Shown here: positions 44,477-52,181 of the stretch, piece by piece
Layout: every line of letters starts with the position of its first letter
Numbering within the stretch: the stretch's first letter is position 1
Source: Fusibacter sp963666805
GTDB taxonomy: Bacteria > Bacillota > Clostridia > Peptostreptococcales > Acidaminobacteraceae
Direction: 5' to 3'
Length of the DNA: 64,000 nt
Assembly: GCA_963666805.2 (NCBI GenBank)
Contig: CAXXWR010000003.1
Span: 310,001 to 374,000, forward strand
Program-made: the position numbers and the translations under genes
Notes under the pieces: generated by a model
Told to the model about the DNA's origin: nothing
Seen by the model: only the letters and a program-made list of their open reading frames with translations
The model's database searches: none

Positions 44477-45202
44477 CTACTTCACCTCTCTATTCCGGAA
44501 CCCTAACGCTGTCATTATTGAAAAAACTACAAATAAGAGCGCTGTAATAGCAATCCCAATTGGAATCACAGAAGGGTCTCCTAATTGGCTAGAAGCATCC
44601 ATAGGCAAACCATTTGGAAAGACTCTAATAATCGGGCACATCAATCTTGATGGAATAGCAAATGGAACTACCCATAATTTAGAGGGTGAAAAGATCAACC
44701 CAAAGCCAATGTTAAAAATAAGGAAAAGAGCAATCGTTGCAATAGACCCTATTTTATCACTTACCCACATGATGACTGGAATCTGCCACATATAAGTAAG
44801 GGTCAATGTAAGACTTGCTAGGAGTAATGCTTTATGAGGCAAGGCAAGTCCCAAAAACCATCCGCTTGCACTCACTAAAACAAAGAAAATCAGATTCAAA
44901 AACAAAAGTAATAAGCTATGCATAATAATCTGTGAGGTCCACAAGATTTCCTTCTTTTGGCAAACTGAAAACAAGCCATGTTGATTATGTTTTTTCTCTG
45001 CTGATACTGTAAATGCTACTATCATAGCAAGCGTTCCAGGTAAAATGGTTGTATACCACCAGTTATATGCCCCTTCCATAAAGAAACGACCGCCCATAAG
45101 TACTAAAACAAGACCAATGGTTATCACAGGTGCCATCCAGAGTAATTTCAACGCTAAGCGTTTCTTTTGTTTTAAGAATTCAGATTGAATGCCATTAATC
45201 AT
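44477..45202 (-). CDS. Lantibiotic-immunity ABC permease, MutE/EpiE family
   Basis: A 241-residue, six-helix permease of the LanE type. SEFLKQKKRLALKLLWMAP and LPGTLAMIVAFTVSAEKKHNQ, with the charged EKK..NQ cytoplasmic stretch, are typical. The ATG at 45202 follows AGGTG and overlaps the ATPase gene by 8 nt; the GTG at 45211 has no site. It is immediately followed by the LanG-type gene. Confidence 0.88.
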   Translation of the reverse strand: MINGIQSEFLKQKKRLALKLLWMAPVITIGLVLVLMGGRFFMEGAYNWWYTTILPGTLAMIVAFTVSAEKKHNQHGLFSVCQKKEILWTSQIIMHSLLLLFLNLIFFVLVSASGWFLGLALPHKALLLASLTLTLTYMWQIPVIMWVSDKIGSIATIALFLIFNIGFGLIFSPSKLWVVPFAIPSRLMCPIIRVFPNGLPMDASSQLGDPSVIPIGIAITALLFVVFSIMTALGFRNREVK

Positions 45203-45899
45203 GGTAATCACCTGACTTTCTCACAACATCCATAAAAAGGCTCTCTAGATTCTGATTCTCTTGAATAGCTTCTTGATACCCTAATTTTCCGTTTGCTATA
45301 ATGCCAATATCATCTGCGATTTGTTGCACCTCTGATAAAATATGACTAGACAAGATAACCGTAATCCCCTTTTGAGGAAAAGAAAGAATAAGTTCCCTTA
45401 AGTCTTGAACACCAATAGGATCTAAACCATTGGTCGGTTCATCCAAAATCAAAAGTTCTGGCTCATTTAAAAGGGCCATTGCTATTCCAAGGCGTTGCTT
45501 CATGCCCATAGAGAACTTTCCAGATTTTTTCTTCCCCGTATTGGTGAGTCCTACGATTTTAAGCACGTCTTTAATTCTAGTATCTGGAATGTCATATAAA
45601 AGCGCTCTCACTTTCAGATTTTCAAAGGCTGTTAAATTCTCATAGATTGGTGGTTCTTCAATCAAAGCACCAATTTTTTCGATATCCTTTCTTTCCCAAG
45701 GTTTTCCGTTAAAATAAAGCGTACCTGAAGAAGGATGAATCATACCTGTAATCATCTTAAGTAGGGTCGATTTTCCCGCTCCATTAGGACCGAGTAGACC
45801 ATAAATCGTGCCTCTCCGAACAGTAATCGAAACATGATCATTGGCTTTTTGTTTTTTGTAATACTTACACAGATTATCGGTTGTCAATATATTATCCAT
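45195..45899 (-). CDS. Lantibiotic-immunity ABC transporter ATPase, LanF type
   Basis: A 234-residue ABC ATPase with Walker A GPNGAGKST, Q-loop region ALIEEPPIYENLT, signature FSMGMKQRLG, Walker B LLILDEP and the H-loop SSHIL. The signature is FSMGM instead of LSGGQ, and EEP replaces the Q-loop glutamine, both typical of LanF/BcrA-like resistance pumps. First gene of the FEG-RK operon; no lantibiotic precursor, modification or leader-peptidase genes lie nearby, so this is self-standing resistance rather than production. Confidence 0.92.
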   Translation of the reverse strand: MDNILTTDNLCKYYKKQKANDHVSITVRRGTIYGLLGPNGAGKSTLLKMITGMIHPSSGTLYFNGKPWERKDIEKIGALIEEPPIYENLTAFENLKVRALLYDIPDTRIKDVLKIVGLTNTGKKKSGKFSMGMKQRLGIAMALLNEPELLILDEPTNGLDPIGVQDLRELILSFPQKGITVILSSHILSEVQQIADDIGIIANGKLGYQEAIQENQNLESLFMDVVRKSGDYHD

Positions 45900-45944
45900 T
45901 TTTTGACCTCTTTTCTTTTTGATATATTCAGCATAAGAGGTATT

Positions 45945-45964
45945 TATAAAGAAAGTATAAAGAA
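45945..45964 (-). promoter_or_regulatory. Tandem TATAAAGAA repeats upstream of lanFEG-RK
   Basis: Plus-strand TATAAAGAA at 45945-45953 and 45956-45964, with an 11-nt period, about 50 nt before the operon start. The geometry suits an OmpR-family dimer, possibly the operon's own LanR protein. Confidence 0.5.
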
Positions 45965-46029
45965 TTGGTAAGCATCGCTTTGTTTTTCACTATTATTATG
46001 TCATTATTAAAATTTACCGTCAATAATAG

Positions 46030-46067
46030 AAACGCCCTCTATTGATTGACTGCAATAGAAAGGCGTT
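46030..46067 (-). terminator. Terminator of the C45 acyltransferase gene
   Basis: AACGCC..TCTATTG / CAATAGA..GGCGTT hairpin with a TTTCTATT tail on the minus strand. Confidence 0.6.
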
Positions 46068-46092
46068 CGGTCAGTTTTTAAGACTTTAATAT

Positions 46093-47196
46093 TTATAATT
46101 TTACGATTTCAAAAAACGAGGCATCCGGTCTTTCTTTCCTATAAGACTTTTCAAGAACATGGTCTTTATTATTGTTCCCCAATTGGTAAGTTTCCCATCC
46201 ATTGTCTTCTTCAAGGAGCCAATGAATTTTAAACGTTCTTTTTTCGGTATTCATGACAACGGTTTTAATCGTTCCAAAGGCCGCTTCATAATAGGGAATA
46301 GACATGCCCTCAGGGTATTTTTTGACAAATAACCCACAAAGGTCACTCTCATCTAGCTCCTCTTTATTCTTCATGAACTGTTCAAGGGTTTGGAATCTTA
46401 CAAGTGAATTTCTCATTGCATAGGGCTCTAAATGTTGAAATGAAGGGATTGCGATGTGATTGGTTCCATATAAGTATTTTAAAAAACCCCTTGAATCTAT
46501 CCGTTTATAAGTCAGTTCCCCATTCATCGTCTCTATGATACAGGCATTACCACTTGCATCTGCTAAAAAGAGATTGATATTATAGGCAATTGGCATTTTC
46601 TTAGCCAAGGTCAATGCGTCATCTACATCTTTACAATTTTCCAGTATACTCCTAACGACTGCCCAAAACTGTAATCCCTTAATTTGAGGTGGCCTCATCT
46701 CACTGATATTACTTACTGGCAATCCACAAGATGACATTGAGACTGCCAGTCCACATTCATTGATTCCTTCACTTCTTCCAAAAAGAACAATACTTCCCCC
46801 TATGTGAGCATATTGCCCTTGGGGTCTGGTTTCAAATACAGTCAAGTCTTCATGCTCTAAGTCAAATTCATAATTTCTTATGAGTCTGGTATGTCCATCT
46901 GTCATCAACGATCCGGTCACAATAAGTCCTGAACACCTCGGTATTAAATACGTCATCCATGTATAAGCGATATCTCTTATTGAAACATGACAAGCATCGG
47001 CATAAGCTTCCAACTCATCAACGATCCCTGGGCAATATTGATTGTAAAGCGTCAGCGCCTCCTTGAGTTCAGATGCCGTAAATGTTTCAGGTGCTTTTTG
47101 AACACCTGACTTTTTCCTTGCTTTAAGTGCCATTTGACGTCCGATTTCTTGATGATTTCCCTTTAAAACAAAATAAGATGTGTTTGTCTTGTTCAT
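46093..47196 (-). CDS. C45-family Ntn-type acyltransferase/hydrolase
   Basis: A 367-residue member of the acyl-CoA:6-aminopenicillanate acyltransferase (C45) family. These enzymes cut themselves in front of a cysteine that becomes the N-terminal nucleophile; here Cys88 in IPRCSGLIV is the candidate, followed by family stretches RNYEFDL, GINECGLAVSMSSCG and ETMNGELTYKRID. Cleavage would leave an alpha chain of 87 residues and a beta chain of about 280. Bacterial members hydrolyse or transfer acyl groups on amides; substrate unknown. RBS AAAGGAG. No signal peptide. Confidence 0.85.
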   Translation of the reverse strand: MNKTNTSYFVLKGNHQEIGRQMALKARKKSGVQKAPETFTASELKEALTLYNQYCPGIVDELEAYADACHVSIRDIAYTWMTYLIPRCSGLIVTGSLMTDGHTRLIRNYEFDLEHEDLTVFETRPQGQYAHIGGSIVLFGRSEGINECGLAVSMSSCGLPVSNISEMRPPQIKGLQFWAVVRSILENCKDVDDALTLAKKMPIAYNINLFLADASGNACIIETMNGELTYKRIDSRGFLKYLYGTNHIAIPSFQHLEPYAMRNSLVRFQTLEQFMKNKEELDESDLCGLFVKKYPEGMSIPYYEAAFGTIKTVVMNTEKRTFKIHWLLEEDNGWETYQLGNNNKDHVLEKSYRKERPDASFFEIVKL

Positions 47197-47299
47197 TGAA
47201 TTCTCCTTTCATTTTCTAGGACAATTATACAAAGAAAATCAAATCTTAGCCTGTCATTTCTTGCCTTCATTTGTCAATTTTATTTTTTAAATTGAACAT

Positions 47300-47353
47300 A
47301 AAAAGACAAGGCACGCTGCGAAATAATCACATCGTAAGTCACCTTGTCTTTTT
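47300..47353 (-). terminator. Terminator of the flavodoxin-radical SAM operon
   Basis: AAAAAGACAAGG / CCTTGTCTTTTT stem enclosing a 30-nt loop; five T residues on the minus strand. Confidence 0.8.
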
Positions 47354-47382
47354 CTCTTCAAGAACTAATAGGATTAACTGGC

Positions 47383-48471
47383 TTATAAGAGTGCTTCTAC
47401 CTGATCCTTCTTTTCAAACAATACACATCCACCCGCATGTTCTTCCATAAGAATACTCTGGTCTTGTAGCTTCTGAAATAATTTTGAATGCATTGCTTCT
47501 TTCAATGACGTATCTCTTACATTAATATCAGAGTATGGCGAAAACGGGCAAGGTTCTGCACCCCCATGTGAATTAATGTGAAAGAAACCTCTTCCAGCTG
47601 CCAAGCACCCACCTGATGTTTTCTCATCCCCTGGAAATGAAATAAATATAATATTAGGATGGTTTTCTCTGATTTCCTGTAACTTATTTTTCATCCATTC
47701 TCGCTCTTCATCTCCTGGTGCTAAATGGTTGGTCTCTGGTGTTACTGGAACAAATTCCACGTAAAACACAACTTTCGTTCCCTTTTGTTCTAAAGTTTGT
47801 AAAAAGGCGTCCGAAGTCACTTCTTCCCTATTTTCTGTGGTCAAAGTAACAGAAGAACCAAATACAAGATGTCTTTCCTTTAAAGCATCCATTGCCTTTG
47901 TAATTTCGCCATAAACCCCTTGCCCTCTTCTTAAATCAGTCTTATCTTCATGTCCTTCTATACTGATAACTGGCACTAGGTTGCGGTGTTTATCCAATAA
48001 TTCCAGATATTTTTCATCAATCATTGTGCCATTGGTGAAAATAGGATAAATAATTTCTGGGATTGCTCCTGCTGCTTCGATAACATCTCTTCGAATCATG
48101 GGTTCTCCACCTGCTAAAAGAATAAAACTGACGCCGAGGTCTCTTGCCTCATCAAATATTTTCGCCCAATCTCTTTTGGAGAGTTGTGAAAAAGCATTTT
48201 CATCAGAACAGGCATTATTAGACCTTGCATAACAACCTGCACAATGGAGATTACAGTTACTTGTAATACTTGCAATTAAAAAGGGGGGAATATTTTCTCC
48301 TTGTTCATTGGCAAGCTTTCTTTTTTGACTTGCTTCTCTGCTGGAAATCGCATATTTCGCCATAAAAATACTTTGTTTAGGATCTTTTAGAGTTGCTTTT
48401 ATAGCACCTTTTACAATATTTTCAACACCACTCGATAAATACTTCTCTAAATTAAAATCTTTCTCCACCAT
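47383..48471 (-). CDS. Radical SAM protein with SPASM-like C terminus
   Basis: A 362-residue radical SAM enzyme. The CX3CX2C cluster motif is Cys73-Cys77-Cys80 (SNCNLHCAGCYA), with the GGEP SAM-binding motif in LLAGGEPMIRRD. The C-terminal region has SGGCLAAGRGFFHINSHGGAEPCPFSP, ending in GGCVLF, so additional cysteines could bind an auxiliary cluster. The first 60 residues form an unusual helical leader. It starts right at the stop codon of a flavodoxin, a plausible electron donor. Possible roles are peptide or cofactor maturation; no precursor peptide is seen nearby. Confidence 0.85.
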   Translation of the reverse strand: MVEKDFNLEKYLSSGVENIVKGAIKATLKDPKQSIFMAKYAISSREASQKRKLANEQGENIPPFLIASITSNCNLHCAGCYARSNNACSDENAFSQLSKRDWAKIFDEARDLGVSFILLAGGEPMIRRDVIEAAGAIPEIIYPIFTNGTMIDEKYLELLDKHRNLVPVISIEGHEDKTDLRRGQGVYGEITKAMDALKERHLVFGSSVTLTTENREEVTSDAFLQTLEQKGTKVVFYVEFVPVTPETNHLAPGDEEREWMKNKLQEIRENHPNIIFISFPGDEKTSGGCLAAGRGFFHINSHGGAEPCPFSPYSDINVRDTSLKEAMHSKLFQKLQDQSILMEEHAGGCVLFEKKDQVEALL

Positions 48472-48897
48472 TTATCCCACCATCATTTCCTTTGCAAATA
48501 TAGCGACATCATTTAAATCATTTTCATCTGGCTTTCCTTTGTGTAGAAGTGTGAATTCACCTCGGCAATAAAAATCTTTTTCTGCAACAGCAATGCCTTT
48601 TTGTTCTAAAAGCTTCTGAATTTCAGGTCTGCCTCGTTCTGCCAATGCAGAAGTCGAAAATATAACCACTTTTCCTACTTTTGAAGCGTCTAAACCCTGT
48701 ATAAATTTTTTTACTTTAGGATCAATTCCTGCCCAATACACAGAAGCACCTAAGAAAAGTACGTCTATACGACCTTTCGCCTTTTCATCTATTGTCTTCG
48801 CCATACATCCTACTGTATCAGCAATCTTTACTGCCAATTTTTTAGTGTTTCCAGACTTTGAATAATAATATACACCATAATTTGTATTCGTGTTCAT
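48472..48897 (-). CDS. Flavodoxin
   Basis: A 141-residue flavodoxin-fold protein. The phosphate loop YYSKSGNTKKLA binds FMN; GASVYWAGIDPKVKKFI and STSALAERGRPE follow the flavin edge. RBS GAGAGAGG. It is directly followed by the radical SAM gene, so it probably delivers the low-potential electron that starts the radical reaction (inference). The operon promoter carries the ATATGAC direct repeat also found at the response regulator near 26.5 kb. Confidence 0.88.
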   Translation of the reverse strand: MNTNTNYGVYYYSKSGNTKKLAVKIADTVGCMAKTIDEKAKGRIDVLFLGASVYWAGIDPKVKKFIQGLDASKVGKVVIFSTSALAERGRPEIQKLLEQKGIAVAEKDFYCRGEFTLLHKGKPDENDLNDVAIFAKEMMVG

Positions 48898-49278
48898 ATC
48901 TCTACCTCTCTCTCCTTTAATGAATCTGACTCTACTATCTATGTCCTATTCGCTTTCTATATTAGAGACTATATCAAGGTTATATGACCTGAATATGACC
49001 TGTTTCTAAAATCACGAAGTAATCCCCTCAACTCTATAAGTATCCCCTTTCATCACTAAAGTCTCATCTCCTTCATCTACACGTGCTTTACTATGGTTAA
49101 CCACCCTTATATATTTTTTTATATTCATTGCTCTCAAAAAACAAATTAGACCACTTATTTTCAAAAATACTTGAAAAATAAGCAGTCTGTACGCCTTTTT
49201 CACTCTGGAATTCACTCTATAAATATCGCTATTTTCAATTGAATATTGAATGATACTTCCTCACATGAGTATTGCCAC
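48898..49278. other. Intergenic region upstream of the flavodoxin operon
   Basis: Holds the promoter and the ATATGAC repeat (48982-48999). A minus-strand open frame at 49012-49215 has no ribosome binding site and no recognisable product. Nothing else convincing. Confidence 0.5.
48982..48999 (-). promoter_or_regulatory. Direct repeat ATATGAC-N4-ATATGAC upstream of flavodoxin-radical SAM
   Basis: Plus-strand ATATGAC at 48982-48988 and 48993-48999, 11-nt period. On the minus strand the repeats are followed by TAATAT 17 nt later, so they occupy the -35 position. Same motif, period and spacing as at 26513-26530. Confidence 0.62.
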
Positions 49279-50088
49279 CTATAATTCTAATTCCCTGAGT
49301 CCTTGATCAACAATCTCCAATAACCATTCTTTTTCACCAGGAACTTGTTCACTTAATCTCGCTGCAGCAACTAATGGCATCCAGATACGCATTTCAGATG
49401 CCGAGGCACCTGAACGAGAAAAATAATGCTCTAAATATGCTGTTTTAACGTCCTCCAGAATTCCTTTAATGTGTGCCTTAACATCATATGGAACACATTC
49501 TACCGAATAGGGTGTATCCAGCATAAGAATAGTTCGACATACATCTGCAATCGGAGTCCCTTTCGCTGCATTCATCCAATCAATAACCCGATAAACCCCT
49601 TCATCAAGCATCACGTTACTAAGATGTAAATCACCATGACATATCTTATTATCAAACGTTACAGAATCCAATCTTTCTATAAGACGTTCTAATCTTTCTC
49701 CGAGAATGGACGAAACTTTATTCATTGAATTTTTCAGTCTATCCTTCTGAGAGGGAAATTCATCAACTGTAATTTCATGCATATTTATATGGAGATCTGA
49801 TAATGCCTTTCCAAAAGTTTTGGCTTTGCTAAAATCTGCAATAAGTAAATCAGCTAACTCACTTCCATTAACACGCTCATAAACAATTCCCTGTCTATTG
49901 GAATATTCAACAATTTCATATGCTTTTGGAGCATTATAATATACATTACCCACAGTATATGCCAATGAATACTCATATTGAATCCAACTTTTCGGAATAG
50001 ACTCAAAAAATAATTTCACTACTTTTTCACAATTTAGTACAAAGACTTCTGCTGTCATCCCCGCACCTAATTTCATCCCTAATTTCAT
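49279..50088 (-). CDS. APH-family phosphotransferase (aminoglycoside kinase-like)
   Basis: A 269-residue kinase-fold protein. The catalytic loop HGDLHLSNVM (His151, Asp153, Asn158) and metal-binding Asp170 in VIDWMNA are intact; the N-terminal glycine loop is LGAGMTAEV. Related proteins phosphorylate aminoglycosides, choline, homoserine or sugars, so a resistance function should not be assumed. RBS AAGGTGA. Single gene. Confidence 0.82.
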   Translation of the reverse strand: MKLGMKLGAGMTAEVFVLNCEKVVKLFFESIPKSWIQYEYSLAYTVGNVYYNAPKAYEIVEYSNRQGIVYERVNGSELADLLIADFSKAKTFGKALSDLHINMHEITVDEFPSQKDRLKNSMNKVSSILGERLERLIERLDSVTFDNKICHGDLHLSNVMLDEGVYRVIDWMNAAKGTPIADVCRTILMLDTPYSVECVPYDVKAHIKGILEDVKTAYLEHYFSRSGASASEMRIWMPLVAAARLSEQVPGEKEWLLEIVDQGLRELEL

Positions 50089-50329
50089 ATTTTCACCTTT
50101 ATGTAGATTTTATAACTCACTCAAAAATTATACCATAAACCTTCACACTGTTACATAGAGGCTCTACGAAACAATACCGATTAGATCTATCTATTCTAGA
50201 TCTTGTATTTTCATTTTTTCATATGCACAGATTGTCCAATAATAATTTGTAATTATTCAAATGTGTGCACTTTATTTCTCATGCGAAAAAGAGGAGAGTG
50301 ATGGGAACCCCACCAAATCATAAAGCAAT

Positions 50330-51382
50330 TTATACTTTTTCATCAATTGATTTATAAAGTTCAATAAATTCTTTATTATCATCACAGATTAAACAGAAAT
50401 TTCCATTCAAATGACGCTCAACTCCCCCAACTTTTATTATGACTAAAAATTTTACTAATAACGTATTCCCACTTCTAATCGTACCCATTGGATTATAGCC
50501 AATCACTTCATCAAAATCTATCTTACAATAATCCATCGAAAAAAATTGAAGAACAGATCGCTTATTATCCATAGATTTCTTTTTCACAAAACTATTGATA
50601 TCTGCTACACTTTTAATCTCAGGCTCCTCATAATCAAAGATATAAGAATCAGAAATAAATGAATTGCCTTGTATAACATTTTCAAAGCCAATTTTTAATT
50701 GGTCCAATGTGAGTACCATCAACGCGCCTACCCTATAAGAAAGTTCACGAATAGAAAAGTATGACTCAATATTCTCTAATAAATTTATAGTTTCTTCAAC
50801 TACTTTTACAAATACGTTTTCGTCAAGTTGTTCTAATGCTTTCCATTCCACATATGTAGCAAAACCTTCAATGAACTCCGTTGCATTCTCGTACATGATT
50901 TCTTTCGGATACCTTATTTGTCTATAACTCCTAAATGATAGAAATCGTTTATAGTCCTCTTCACTTCCATTTAAATATGCATCTATCAAACATCTAACCT
51001 CATTATATTTTAAGGTAATATTATCTATTGTATATTCATAGAAAACACCCATTTTTTCACTATTATTCATAAGCAAATCATTATAATCCATTTTACCGAA
51101 TTGAAAAGCGTGAAACATCTCATGTACAATTAAGGCAGTTGCCTTATTTAACTCTTTTGGCAAAAACGCCGAGTAAAATGTCGCTACTAAATCCCCCTTA
51201 TATTCGGCAGCAGAATTGGCAACGAACTGACTTGGTTTATCTATCGTTTCTCCATTAATAATAGCCTTTTCATCATCAAATATTGAAAAGGAACAACGCG
51301 TAAATCCATTAACTATTTGAGCAAAGTTTATATCATCTAATCTTTCATTTATAAGTTCATATATCTCTCTCAAATTCCTCAC
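50330..51382 (-). CDS. Putative HExxH zinc peptidase paired with an HTH protein
   Basis: A 350-residue soluble protein with a metallopeptidase motif HEMFHAFQ (His87, Glu88, His91) and a downstream glutamate in EFIEGFATYVEW (Glu172) that could be the third zinc ligand, so a gluzincin-like site. I do not recognise the family. The start is GTG (51382), with TTG 51373 as alternative. It overlaps the end of a small HTH gene by 26 nt. This resembles the regulator-peptidase logic of ImmA-ImmR, in which the peptidase cleaves the repressor (analogy only). Confidence 0.6.
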   Translation of the reverse strand: MRNLREIYELINERLDDINFAQIVNGFTRCSFSIFDDEKAIINGETIDKPSQFVANSAAEYKGDLVATFYSAFLPKELNKATALIVHEMFHAFQFGKMDYNDLLMNNSEKMGVFYEYTIDNITLKYNEVRCLIDAYLNGSEEDYKRFLSFRSYRQIRYPKEIMYENATEFIEGFATYVEWKALEQLDENVFVKVVEETINLLENIESYFSIRELSYRVGALMVLTLDQLKIGFENVIQGNSFISDSYIFDYEEPEIKSVADINSFVKKKSMDNKRSVLQFFSMDYCKIDFDEVIGYNPMGTIRSGNTLLVKFLVIIKVGGVERHLNGNFCLICDDNKEFIELYKSIDEKV

Positions 51383-51785
51383 TCCATTTCATTAAAATCA
51401 TTACATCGTTTGGCTGTCCTTTAAAGGCAATGCAAGTATAGCTCCCATTTCTATTAGAATTCAATGAAAATTTATGATTAAAGCGTTTAGTAACCTCTAA
51501 AAATTGCTTGACTGTAGTAATATCATTAAACTTTTTTATTAGCATAAAAACAACTTCACTTTTATCCTCAACATGAAGTCTATAATAGTCCATAATATCT
51601 TTTAATCCTTCATCTTTTATATGTTTCTGTATTTTTTCCTTGCCAATGTAACCTTCTATTTCTTCTTGAGTAAATTTCCATATACCGCCAACTTTTGTAC
51701 CGACTAAAAGCCCCTCTTTTAAATGTCTTCTTAGTGTTCTCTCTGGTATTTTCAACATTTGCATTAATTCTTTTAAATTATACAT
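51357..51785 (-). CDS. Small helix-turn-helix (excisionase-like) regulator
   Basis: A 142-residue protein. The N-terminal 50 residues are a MerR/excisionase-type HTH (MYNLKELMQMLKIPERTLRRHLKEGLLVGTKVGG is the DNA-binding part, ending KFTQEEIEGYI). The remaining 90 residues form a mixed alpha/beta domain (VVFMLIKKFNDITTVKQFLE...GQPNDVMILMKW) that may bind a ligand. RBS GAGGTGAG. First gene of a pair with the HExxH peptidase. The HTH-plus-small-domain layout recurs at 56680-57138. Confidence 0.72.
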   Translation of the reverse strand: MYNLKELMQMLKIPERTLRRHLKEGLLVGTKVGGIWKFTQEEIEGYIGKEKIQKHIKDEGLKDIMDYYRLHVEDKSEVVFMLIKKFNDITTVKQFLEVTKRFNHKFSLNSNRNGSYTCIAFKGQPNDVMILMKWSEEFERDI

Positions 51786-52181
51786 ATTCTCACCTCACCT
51801 GTATTGTAGTCAATATACCTGTTCCACACAATAACATTTTGGCATCTATTGGCAGGTTTACTCTTACAAAATGATAAGTCTCTTAAGCATATCAAATCAA
51901 AGGCTATCATGGCATGGTTCAACAGTGAAGTCAGTCCTTCTCTCTCTATCAGCCCCTTGATTGTTTCAATCTACAAGTAAAACTTTTAATTTTAATTATT
52001 CCTTTTTAAAATTTTTCGTCATTGTCTTGATTAAATCATTTTTTCTTCTAAAGATAGCCTAATTGAATAGATACTAAAAAATCCTGAAATTCTTATTATC
52101 GAATTTCAGGATTTTTTCACTCTATCTATTATTTTTTCATTATATTACTATTATCTTTATGGGTTCAATTTGAGAACTTCA
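51786..52181. other. Intergenic region with terminator
   Basis: AT-rich region. It contains the terminator hairpin at 52076-52117 that ends the Fe-S flavoenzyme gene and the upstream region of the HTH-peptidase pair. No coding frame with a ribosome binding site seen. Confidence 0.5.
52076..52117. terminator. Terminator left of the Fe-S flavoenzyme gene
   Basis: AAAAAATCCTGAAATTC / GAATTTCAGGATTTTTT, 17-bp stem, with T-runs on both strands. Its sequence is almost the same as the terminator at 55654-55694. Confidence 0.9.

Noticed and set aside
41691..45899. Lantibiotic biosynthesis cluster
   Set aside because: Only immunity and regulatory genes are present; no precursor or modification gene within the flanks.
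49012..49215. Open frame of 67 codons on the minus strand upstream of the flavodoxin gene
   Set aside because: Starts at a GTG without a ribosome binding site and has no recognisable motif; probably chance or a very old remnant.
49279..50088. Aminoglycoside resistance gene
   Set aside because: The kinase fold is clear, but the sequence does not match a known resistance APH that I recognise, and the family has many metabolic members.
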